A stretch of DNA of 64,000 nt from Arthrobacter endolithicus. GTDB taxonomy: Bacteria; Actinomycetota; Actinomycetes; Actinomycetales; Micrococcaceae. The stretch spans positions 1 through 64,000 of the forward strand of contig NZ_JAPNLH010000015.1 of assembly GCF_026627425.1 (NCBI RefSeq), given 5' to 3'. The position numbers were made by a program, and so were the translations under genes. The notes under the pieces are model-generated. The model made no database searches and was not told the origin of the DNA. It worked only from the letters and a program-made list of their open reading frames with translations. Positions 35,117 to 42,199 of this stretch are shown piece after piece. The number at the start of each line of letters is the position of its first letter. Positions within the stretch are counted from its first letter, which is position 1.

Positions 35117-36546
35117 TAGAGAGCCTTTCCGGCCAAAGCGGCAGTTTTGTGTGTGTCGTAACGATTCAGGAAGCGGCCGGTGGGTCCCGGATCGGTGAAT
35201 TCGCCGGCGTGCAGCACCACCCGCCCGCCCATCACCACGGTGGCCGGCCAGCCGGCCAGCTCCATGCCGTCAAAGGGTGAAAAATCGGTCCCCATATGCA
35301 GCGCCTTTCCGTCCACCGTTCGCACGTCGTCCGGATCGAAGATGACCAGGTCCGCGTCGTAGCCGGGGGCGATAATGCCTTTGCCTGGCAACTTGTTGAT
35401 CCGCGCCGGCCCGGCGGCGAACAGCTCAACAAACTGCTGGATGGCCATGCCCTGCTCTATGACGAGCGTGGTGAAGGCAACCGGCATCCGGGTCTCGATG
35501 CCCGGCAGCCCGTGCGGCATGAACCGCACATCCTCGCTCCGGGACTGCTTCTGCGCCAGGTCATAGCAGGAGTGGTCCGAGGAAATAGTGTGCACTTCCC
35601 CGGCCTTAACCCGCTCCAGCAGGGCCGCCACCGTTTCGCGGCTGCGCATAGGCGGGCAGCAGGCAAACTTTTCCGGGAATTCGGACGCGTAGACCGCTTC
35701 ATCCAAGGTGAGGTAGTGCGGGCACGTCTCGGAGTAGGCCTCCAGCCCGCGGGACCTGGCGTCCTGGACCAGAGCAACGGCCTCCGGAATGGTCTGGTGC
35801 ACAAAGTAGACGGGCGCCCCGGTGTATTCAGCCATCGAGAGGACTTCGGCTACGGAGGCCGCTTCCGCCAATTCCGGCCGGGTATGGTGCAGGCGTCCGG
35901 CGGGAACAGGCACCGAGGCGCCGTGTTCATCAAAGCTGTGCTGCGCCAGGCAGTCGACAATGATCGGATCGTGCTCGGCATGGATGTAGGTGAGACCATC
36001 CAGCCGCACCATTTCGCGCATCACCTTCACGATAGTGTCGCCGTTGGCCATGGTGGAGCCGCGGTTGGTGGTGTACATCTTGACGGAGCGGATGCCAAGT
36101 TCCGCCAGCCGGTCCAGCTGCGCGGGGACGGTCTCGTCCCAGTCGATCACGGCGCCGTGCAGGGCCACGTCGCAGCGCGAGACTTCGGCGAGCCGCATCT
36201 TGTTTTCCGCGGCCTCAAGGGGGGTTTCGCTCGAGTCCGCCGGAATACCGAAGTCCATGATCGTCGTCGTGCCTCCCCAGAGCGCGGCGATGCTGGCGGT
36301 CTCGTAGGTGTCCAGGGATTTATAGGCGCCGGTCACCTGTTCCACGTGGGCGTGGGAATCCACTCCGCCGGGGATGACGGTACGGCCGGCGGCGTCCAGT
36401 GTCCGGGTGGCCGCCGGCAGGCGCTCCGGGGACGTGGCGGGGTCGTAGAGGGCGGTAATCCGGCCGCCGCTGACGGCAATATGGCCTTCTATGGTGCTGT
36501 CTGCATTGACGATGGTGGCGTTGGTGATGAGGAGATCCACGGTCAT
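35116..36546 (-). CDS. Hydantoinase / dihydropyrimidinase-family amidohydrolase
   Basis: 476 aa from the ATG at 36546. It carries the binuclear-metal amidohydrolase set: HxH in GGVDSHAHVEQ (H65, H67), the carbamylated lysine K156 in IRSVKMYTTNRGS, His in TYIHAEHD (H189), His in YFVHQTIPE, and Asp in ISSDHSCYD. It opens a cyclic amide (hydantoin, dihydropyrimidine, allantoin or similar) to an N-carbamoyl acid in the cytoplasm. It sits between two Asp/Glu-racemase-superfamily genes; no carbamoylase gene is seen in the cluster. Confidence 0.85.
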   Translation of the reverse strand: MTVDLLITNATIVNADSTIEGHIAVSGGRITALYDPATSPERLPAATRTLDAAGRTVIPGGVDSHAHVEQVTGAYKSLDTYETASIAALWGGTTTIMDFGIPADSSETPLEAAENKMRLAEVSRCDVALHGAVIDWDETVPAQLDRLAELGIRSVKMYTTNRGSTMANGDTIVKVMREMVRLDGLTYIHAEHDPIIVDCLAQHSFDEHGASVPVPAGRLHHTRPELAEAASVAEVLSMAEYTGAPVYFVHQTIPEAVALVQDARSRGLEAYSETCPHYLTLDEAVYASEFPEKFACCPPMRSRETVAALLERVKAGEVHTISSDHSCYDLAQKQSRSEDVRFMPHGLPGIETRMPVAFTTLVIEQGMAIQQFVELFAAGPARINKLPGKGIIAPGYDADLVIFDPDDVRTVDGKALHMGTDFSPFDGMELAGWPATVVMGGRVVLHAGEFTDPGPTGRFLNRYDTHKTAALAGKAL

Positions 36547-36550
36547 GGTG

Positions 36551-37318
36551 CTACCGAACTTTCTGGCTGGTCTTCGGGCCCCGGTCAAGGGTGCGGGTGA
36601 TGTCCGCAGAGAGTCCTGCGTTGGTTTTCAGCGGCGGCCGGGCAAAGCTGCCCTTTCGGTGGGTGCCGCCGTTGAGGCTGACGAGCAGCTCGCACTGCTT
36701 CACGCCGGCGGAGATGCCGTCCACGACGGGGACGGGGATTTGGCCGCCGATCTCCCGCGCCAGGCCGGCGAGCGGTGCACCCGCCAGTATGACGACGTCG
36801 GCCCCGTCCTTGTCGACGACGTCGTGGGCCAGCTGCAGCAGCTTGTCCTTGAAATCTTCCTGGACGGAGCCGATGCTGCCGAGTGAATCCTGCAGCGAGC
36901 GGATTGAGGCGAGGCTGCTGCCCATCCCGTTGCGCTCCACGCATTCCCGGTACCAGGCCTGGATCCGTTGGGAAATGGCAACGATGGAGAACCGGCTTCC
37001 CTGCAGGGCCGCCGTGTGGATGGCCGCCTCCGTGATTCCGACGACGGGAATATCGACGAGTTCCTTCAGTGCCGGCATTCCCGGGTCCCCGAAGGCCGCC
37101 ACGACCACGCCGTCTATGTTGCCGTCCTCCTCGGCGATGATCTGCGCCACGGCGGTGCCGGCCAGCAGCGCCTCAACCCGAGTTTCGATGTATTCGACGC
37201 CGAACGCAGCGGTACGGACAATGATCTCGGTACCCGGGGATGCGGCACGCTCCGCCTCGGCTCGAATCAGCGCGGACACGCTCTCGCTGATATTGGGGTT
37301 GATGACCAGAATCTTCAT
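36551..37318 (-). CDS. Hydantoin/allantoin-racemase-like protein lacking both catalytic Cys
   Basis: 255 aa with the family frame MKILVINPNISESVSALI, FGDPGMPALKELVDIPVVG and ITEAAIHTAAL. In hydantoin and allantoin racemases one Cys lies in an ACFGDPG-type motif and one in a GCAGM-type motif. Here they read VVAAFGDPG (A75 region) and ILAGAPLAG (G180 region), so neither Cys is present. It may bind ligand without racemising it, or use another chemistry. It is four bases upstream of the hydantoinase gene, in the same operon. Confidence 0.75.
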   Translation of the reverse strand: MKILVINPNISESVSALIRAEAERAASPGTEIIVRTAAFGVEYIETRVEALLAGTAVAQIIAEEDGNIDGVVVAAFGDPGMPALKELVDIPVVGITEAAIHTAALQGSRFSIVAISQRIQAWYRECVERNGMGSSLASIRSLQDSLGSIGSVQEDFKDKLLQLAHDVVDKDGADVVILAGAPLAGLAREIGGQIPVPVVDGISAGVKQCELLVSLNGGTHRKGSFARPPLKTNAGLSADITRTLDRGPKTSQKVR

Positions 37319-37389
37319 GGCACGTACCTGTCTGCACTAGGGAGGGTTGGTGGGGCGTTGTCAGGGCCGCGAAAATTCGCGTCCCGGCG

Positions 37390-37440
37390 ACGGGGATCCG
37401 GCTGCCGGACGAGCAGGCCCGCGCGCAGGCGGATCCCCGT
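37390..37440. promoter_or_regulatory. Long inverted repeat inside the MFS-racemase gap
   Basis: ACGGGGATCCG (37390-37400) and CGGATCCCCGT (37430-37440) are perfect 11-base inverted repeats around a 29-base G/C-rich loop. They lie between the MFS stop and the racemase start. It could attenuate transcription, separating transporter from enzyme expression, or be a terminator. Confidence 0.5.
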
Positions 37441-37464
37441 GAGGGAGGTGACGCGTCGGTTGGC

Positions 37465-38808
37465 TTAGACCGGGAGGCGGCGGCTGTAGTCCATGGTCAG
37501 GACGGAGACGGCCATGATGACGGCGGAGCCGACGAAGTAGAGCAGCGCCCAGGTGTACCCGCCGGTGGCTCCGACGATCAGTCCCACCGCGATGGGGGTG
37601 ATGAAGCCGTTGATGTTTCCGCTCAGGTTCATTGCTCCGCCCAGGATGCCGGCGTTGGCCCGGCCGCCGAGGAGTGCGGGAATGCTCCAGAACAGGCCCA
37701 CCCAGCGCAGGAAGAACAAGACGGCGGAGAGGAGCAGGACGGCGGTCAGCGGGTCGGATACGACGGTCACGCCCACCAGGCCGAGGACAACGATCAGGCT
37801 GGAGATGCCCAGCAGCGTCCGCATGACCAGGTTGGCGGAGGCGCCCTTGGTCTGCCACCAGTCGGCGATGAAACCACCCAGAAGTTCGCCAACGAAGCCG
37901 GCGCCGAAGATCGCGAAGGTTCCCCAGCCAACCGCCGCCAGGTTGAAGTGCTTTGCCTGCGAGAGGTACAGCGGGCCCCAGGTCAGCAGGCCGTAAAAGA
38001 CGCCGTTGAAGCCGAACCAGCCAAAGCACATGGACCAGAAGGAGCGGTATTTCAGGTACGGCAGCAGGCCACGCCGGCCGGCACCCTTAGCGGCTTCAGC
38101 CTTGGCGTCCTCTTCGGCGTGGCTGGCCTCGATGTAGGCGAGTTCGCCCTCGTTGACGTTCTTGTGCAGCCGGGGATTGTCACGGATGTACCACCAGGCA
38201 AGGAAACCAAAGGCGGCGGTGGCGATGCCGACGGCAATGAATGCTCCCCGCCAGCCACCGGTCAGCGCGATGAGACTGGCAATGATCAGACCGCCGAGGC
38301 CCGCACCCAAGGGGGCTCCAGCGTCCAAAATCGTTGCCCCACGGCCGCGTTCCTTCTGTGGCATCCACGTCGCATTCAGCTTGCCACCGGAGGGCATGAT
38401 GCCGGCCTCCGTGATGCCGATAGCCGCGCGGGCGGTGAAGAGACTGGCGAAGTTCCAGGCCAGCCCGCAGGCTGCGGTGGCCAGGCCCCAGCCAACACAC
38501 GACGCGGTGACCATCTTGCGGGCGCCAAAACGATCGATCAGCCAGCCGGCCGGGACCTGCATGAGCGCATAGGCAAAGAAGAAGGCCGACAGCAGCAGGC
38601 CGATCACTTCGGGGGAAAGGTTGAATTCCTTTTGAATCAGCGGCATGGCAACGGAAATAGAGCCGCGGTCCACATAGTTCAGGGTGACCAGAACAAGGAG
38701 CAGGACGAAGAGCTTCCAGCGCACCTTCGTGGGCCGGCGCTTAATCAGTGGTTCGGTGGTTGGCGGCCTTTCGGCTTCAACCTGAACGGTGGGTTCATTG
38801 ATAGTCAT
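37465..38808 (-). CDS. MFS transporter, anion:cation symporter (ACS) type
   Basis: 447 aa from the ATG at 38808. About twelve membrane segments are visible. The ACS signature region reads LVTLNYVDRGSISVAMPLIQ, then FAYALMQVPAGWLIDRFGAR and TARAAIGITEAGIMPSGGKL. The family imports organic anions such as hexuronates, tartrate or phthalate. The N-terminal 35 residues are polar. It is the first gene of the leftward cluster and has the promoter and operator at 38878-38925. The substrate is probably the compound processed by the hydantoinase and decarboxylase-like genes. Confidence 0.88.
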   Translation of the reverse strand: MTINEPTVQVEAERPPTTEPLIKRRPTKVRWKLFVLLLVLVTLNYVDRGSISVAMPLIQKEFNLSPEVIGLLLSAFFFAYALMQVPAGWLIDRFGARKMVTASCVGWGLATAACGLAWNFASLFTARAAIGITEAGIMPSGGKLNATWMPQKERGRGATILDAGAPLGAGLGGLIIASLIALTGGWRGAFIAVGIATAAFGFLAWWYIRDNPRLHKNVNEGELAYIEASHAEEDAKAEAAKGAGRRGLLPYLKYRSFWSMCFGWFGFNGVFYGLLTWGPLYLSQAKHFNLAAVGWGTFAIFGAGFVGELLGGFIADWWQTKGASANLVMRTLLGISSLIVVLGLVGVTVVSDPLTAVLLLSAVLFFLRWVGLFWSIPALLGGRANAGILGGAMNLSGNINGFITPIAVGLIVGATGGYTWALLYFVGSAVIMAVSVLTMDYSRRLPV

Positions 38809-38877
38809 TGGAGAAATCCTTTGGATGGACTGACAGCTCGGGGTACGGGCGCCGTCGCCTCGACGGTGAGGTAAAGA

Positions 38878-38891
38878 TTTGGGATCCCAAA
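38878..38891. promoter_or_regulatory. GntR-type operator, copy 1
   Basis: TTTGGGATCCCAAA, a perfect 14-base palindrome directly downstream of the MFS -10 box. A close copy, TTTGGTATCCCA, lies at 39058-39069 on the FAH side. Such palindromes are typical for FCD-type GntR repressors. Confidence 0.65.
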
Positions 38892-38895
38892 AATG

Positions 38896-38925
38896 AGAGT
38901 ACGGCGTGGTGTAGATCACTGTCAA
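38896..38925 (-). promoter_or_regulatory. Promoter of the MFS/racemase/hydantoinase cluster
   Basis: On the minus strand a perfect TTGACA (38925-38920), 18 bases, then TACTCT (38901-38896). The predicted start falls in the operator at 38878-38891. Confidence 0.6.
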
Positions 38926-39027
38926 CCAAAATTGAGAAAAGTATTTTGTATCGCGGATTATTTCCTTCACCGATCCATCCCCGACTCCATGAATTGCAGT
39001 CAACGGGCGACACAATAGCCACACGGC

Positions 39028-39069
39028 TTGCGGTACGCCCACCCCTGCGGCATACACTTTGGTATCCCA
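39028..39069 (+). promoter_or_regulatory. Promoter and operator copy 2 for the FAH gene
   Basis: TTGCGG (39028-39033), 17 bases, CATACA (39051-39056), then TTTGGTATCCCA (39058-39069), which matches 11 of 12 bases of the operator at 38878. The placement just after the -10 box mirrors the divergent promoter. Confidence 0.5.
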
Positions 39070-39145
39070 TGAGGAACTGGGCGGGATCGCCAAGCCGCTC
39101 CAGCCGTTGACCATCTCCTGCCGGACAGCAACCAAAGGAAGCCAG

Positions 39146-39988
39146 ATGAAATTCGCCCGAGTCGGACCCCACGGCGCAGAGATCCCCGTCCTGGTCCACG
39201 AGCAGCGGCTGTTTTCGCTCCAATCCTTAACCGCGGACATCGACGGCGCCTTCCTCGCCACAGGGGGGCCCGCCAAGGCGGCCGCCGCGCTGGCGGCCGG
39301 CGAACTGACCGAAGTTCCCGCCGACGGCGTCCGCTACGGCGCCCCCATAGCCCGCCCGTCCGCCGTCATCGGCATCGGCCAGAACTACGCTGCCCATGCC
39401 GCCGAGTCCGGCTCCCTGCCGCCGGAGCAGCCCATCATCTTCCTGAAAACCCCCAATACTGTGTCAGGTCCGAATGATCCGGTCACCATTCCGCACAGAT
39501 CCACCAAGACCGACTGGGAAGTCGAACTCGGGGTGGTCATCGGGAAGACCGCGTCCTACCTGGACTCCAAGGAAGCCGCCCGGGAATACATCGCCGGCTA
39601 TGTCACCGTCAACGACCTTTCCGAACGCGACTTCCAGATCAACATCTCCGGCGGCCAGTGGTCCAAGGGCAAGAACTTCCCCGGTTTCTGCCCCACCGGA
39701 CCCTACCTGGTGACCCCCGATGAAGTGGACGCCGGCAATCTCCGGCTAAGCAGCTGGGTCAACGGCGAACCCCGGCAGAATTCGACGACGTCAGGCATGG
39801 TGTTCGACGTCGAGACGCTGATCCATGACCTCAGCCAGTACCTGGTGCTGGAACCGGGCGATCTGATCTGCACCGGCACACCCGAGGGCGTCGCGCTCTC
39901 CGGCCGCTTCCCCTACCTGAAAGCCGGCGACGTGCTGGAGATCGAGGTCGAAGGGCTGGGCCGCCAGCGCCAGGACTTCCTGAGCTAA
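39146..39988 (+). CDS. Fumarylacetoacetate-hydrolase (FAH) family enzyme
   Basis: 280 aa from the ATG at 39146 (AAAGGAAG upstream); the open frame starts at 39059 within the promoter. FAH-fold metal ligands and motifs are visible: IGIGQNYAAHAAESG, PIIFLKTPNTVSGPNDPV, DWEVELGVVIGK, GYVTVNDLSERDFQ, KNFPGFCPTGPYL, GDLICTGTPEGVAL. Members hydrolyse C-C bonds in acylpyruvates or act as hydratases/decarboxylases on 2-keto acids. It shares a two-operator control region with the hydantoinase cluster, so it probably works late in that pathway. Confidence 0.88.
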   Translation: MKFARVGPHGAEIPVLVHEQRLFSLQSLTADIDGAFLATGGPAKAAAALAAGELTEVPADGVRYGAPIARPSAVIGIGQNYAAHAAESGSLPPEQPIIFLKTPNTVSGPNDPVTIPHRSTKTDWEVELGVVIGKTASYLDSKEAAREYIAGYVTVNDLSERDFQINISGGQWSKGKNFPGFCPTGPYLVTPDEVDAGNLRLSSWVNGEPRQNSTTSGMVFDVETLIHDLSQYLVLEPGDLICTGTPEGVALSGRFPYLKAGDVLEIEVEGLGRQRQDFLS

Positions 39989-40139
39989 CCGGCCAGCCCA
40001 CGCGCGGGTACCCGCCTACCGGGTCGGTGTCGAGTACCGACAGGACGAGTCCTTCCAGGATCATTGTGGGCAGCGTAGGCGCCGCCATGTCCGCCCGGAC
40101 GGGTACCCCCGTTTGCTACGGGCTCCGACACTCCCAAAG

Positions 40140-40487
40140 CTACAGCTGCAAGTGCAGGCGAAGCGCCTCATCTAGACCGTGCATGGTCGCCGCTGAGAGT
40201 TGGCAGAGGACCGGTCCCAGCCGCTCTACTGCGACCGACCGGACCTGCTCCGCCTGCGCCTTGGAATCGACCCGCAACCCGGTCACTTCCACGGGAAGCA
40301 ACACCTGGAAGGGAAATACCCTGCTGACGTTGCTGGTCATGGGCACAACCGTCACCACCCCGCGACCCAGCCGCTCCGCCGTCGAATTGGCGCGATCATT
40401 GCTGACGATGACCGCCGGACGCCGATTGTCCGCTTCGCTACCCCGGACAGGGTTGAGGTCCACCAGCCGGACCTCACCTCGCCGCAT
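40140..40487 (-). CDS. MazF-type endoribonuclease toxin
   Basis: 115 aa from the ATG at 40487. The fold is complete: MRRGEVRLVDLNPVRGSEAD, RRPAVIVSNDRAN, RGVVTVVPMTSNVSRVFPFQ, EQVRSVAVERLG, and a C-terminal helix MHGLDEALRLHLQL. The conserved Arg in the RRPAVIVSND strand and the Thr/Ser in PMTSN, used for RNA cleavage, are present. The frame is open further upstream to 40739, but that part overlaps the antitoxin frame. It looks functional, while its antitoxin appears truncated. Confidence 0.8.
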   Translation of the reverse strand: MRRGEVRLVDLNPVRGSEADNRRPAVIVSNDRANSTAERLGRGVVTVVPMTSNVSRVFPFQVLLPVEVTGLRVDSKAQAEQVRSVAVERLGPVLCQLSAATMHGLDEALRLHLQL

Positions 40488-40659
40488 CCGCCAGCCCGTC
40501 TCCTGTGGGTTCGTCCCAGACAGCCTGCTCGCCAGCTGTCTCCCATTCTTCCCAGGCTGCGGTGTACGCAGCATCCAACCCGACGTGCCGCAGGAGACGG
40601 ACGGCCTGTTGCACTGCCGCAGAGCGGGACGGCAATCCCTGTGTCCGGGCGTAGGTTTG
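40474..40659 (-). pseudogene. Truncated ribbon-helix-helix antitoxin of the mazF pair
   Basis: The frame reads QTYARTQGLPSRSAAVQQAV ... AAYTAAWEEWETAGEQAVW ... GLADAAR and ends in a TGA overlapping mazF by 14 bases. This is the middle and C-terminal part of a MazE-like RHH antitoxin. Directly upstream is an in-frame TAG (40662-40660), where the N-terminal beta-strand and start codon should be. Translation could begin only at an internal GTG or TTG, giving a protein without the DNA-binding strand but perhaps still with the toxin-binding tail. Confidence 0.55.
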
Positions 40660-40760
40660 CTACCGCTCAAGGCGACCATAAATTCTAGAGGTGCGAATCG
40701 CGTAGACGGGCATTCCGTTTCGATGTAGATTTCTTCCATCTTCGTGCGAAGGACTACGTG

Positions 40761-41462
40761 ATGGACAACGACTCGCGCCCTAATGGAAACGCGTCAACCG
40801 CTGAGTTTCGCGGGTGTGATACCAGCGAGATGGTGGTGATCCATCGAATGTTTCGCCAGCAATTTTCCCAGGCTCCCCAGCTCGTTCGAGAAGTCCTGCC
40901 TGGGGATACAGGACGCTCGATGATAGTCGGCTGCCATATCGCAGAATTTGCGTCGGCACTCCGTCATCATCACGCGACTGAGGATGAGCGGCTTTGGGAC
41001 ACGTTGGAATCACGTTCTCCGGCATGCGCCCTACACGTCTCGCAAATGAAGGCCCAACACGCGGATGTGGTGGCGCTCCTCGACAAGCTCGATGCCCAGC
41101 TGTCCCAGTGGCAGGAAAGCGCAGATCCGGCAGCCGGGGAGGTGGTTGCTGGAATTCTCGACGAGGTCAATGCCACGCTTGCCCTGCATCTCGGCCGGGA
41201 AGAGGACAAGATGCTCCCTGTCGCATCAATGACAATGAGCCAACGCGAATGGAACAAGTTCCAGGCCCTCGGACGGGCGAGTGTTCCGAAAAACCGGTTG
41301 ATGGTCCAACTCGGGTATATCCTCAACCCGTTGACGCCCGAGGAACGGACAGCATGGATGAAGGCAGGCCTACCCGGTTTCGTGCGACTGCTTTACCGCT
41401 TGGTTGGCCGCCGCCAACACGAAGCGGACTATCGCCGCGTGTATGGAACGGTTCCAGGCTAG
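40761..41462 (+). CDS. Hemerythrin-like (HHE) domain protein
   Basis: 233 aa from the ATG at 40761; a GTG lies directly before it. The N-terminal 150 residues form the four-helix hemerythrin bundle with the expected His/Glu pattern: MVVIHRMFR, ALRHHHATEDERLW, MKAQHADVVALL, LALHLGREEDKMLPV. Such proteins bind a di-iron centre and sense or buffer O2 or NO. The C-terminal 75 residues are basic and helical, as in other actinobacterial members. It stands alone. Confidence 0.8.
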   Translation: MDNDSRPNGNASTAEFRGCDTSEMVVIHRMFRQQFSQAPQLVREVLPGDTGRSMIVGCHIAEFASALRHHHATEDERLWDTLESRSPACALHVSQMKAQHADVVALLDKLDAQLSQWQESADPAAGEVVAGILDEVNATLALHLGREEDKMLPVASMTMSQREWNKFQALGRASVPKNRLMVQLGYILNPLTPEERTAWMKAGLPGFVRLLYRLVGRRQHEADYRRVYGTVPG

Positions 41463-41892
41463 TGCCTCGTCAGGCAACGTTTGCCTGTGCGATGTTGGTT
41501 CGATGTGAGGATCCAGCACTCGCCGCTGACCTGGCATCTGCCAGCGACGAAACGGACAAGGCGATAGTGCGGTTATTTGGAGTGCTCGAATCCACACCTG
41601 CTAAATGCGTCCGGCTTACAACACTGTCTAAAGTCCTTCACCGGGTTCGCCCGGCGCTGCTCCCGCTCTTCGACGACAACATCAAGCATTGCTATAGCGG
41701 AGTTTCCGGCGCCACTGTGCCCTAGAAAGACGGCAGAAGTCGAGCCAACTATCGCTGAGCGTGGCTCGAAGCGCTGCAGAATGATTTAGCAACCCAGCTG
41801 CCCCATTGGGAGGAAATCGCCGCTATGGCCCCAGGCCCAACGATCACTCCTTTACGTGCTCTGGACATCATTGGCTGGGAACTACGCGTATG
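41463..41892 (+). pseudogene. DUF6308-like pseudogene
   Basis: Two frames carry parts of one small protein. 41463-41724 has RLFGVLESTPAKCVRLTTLS and KVLHRVRPALLPLFDDNI. After a stop, the frame from 41759 has WLEALQNDLATQLPHWEEIA and TPLRALDIIGWELR. The KVLHRxRP..PLFD and LRALDI endings recall the DUF6308 family. The N-terminus is missing and there is at least one frameshift. Family recall is by memory only. Confidence 0.45.
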
Positions 41893-41907
41893 TTCTCGGC
41901 TTCCCAC

Positions 41908-42138
41908 TTACTGCCGGGACAGGGGGCCGTCGGGCGACGCGTGGTTAGCGACCCGCCTAGAATGGTGGGCGAGCTGCTTGGTTTTTCCGCAAACCGGACA
42001 CTGGCCTACGGCCGTCAGATCATCCACGATGACCTCTTTGGCTCGAGTGCCATTGCCAGGGGCCCTACGAATTCGTTCGATGCTTATCCCGGACAGCGCA
42101 CAGTCGTCCAGGTCATTCCCCTGGTCGAGGTAGCACAT
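41908..42138 (-). CDS. Possible small zinc-ribbon protein downstream of the helicase
   Basis: 76 aa frame MCYLDQGNDLDDCAL ... AVGQCPVCGKTKQLAHHSR. One CPVCG knuckle with following His residues suggests a zinc ribbon. Upstream, in a different frame directly after the helicase stop, there is FFNCPICGADFDEKKLANVL with a second CPICG knuckle, ending near 42117. The two frames could be one zinc-finger protein split by a frameshift, or an extension of the helicase. It is on the same strand as the helicase. Confidence 0.3.
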   Translation of the reverse strand: MCYLDQGNDLDDCALSGISIERIRRAPGNGTRAKEVIVDDLTAVGQCPVCGKTKQLAHHSRRVANHASPDGPLSRQ

Positions 42139-42199
42139 TTGCGAGTTTCTTCTCGTCGAAGTCCGCGCCGCAAATGGGACAGTTGAAAAATTGGCTGAG

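Noticed and set aside
39989-40139. Short inverted repeat GTCGGT/ACCGAC after the FAH gene as a terminator
   Set aside because: A 6-base stem without a T-run is too weak; nothing else is seen in this gap.
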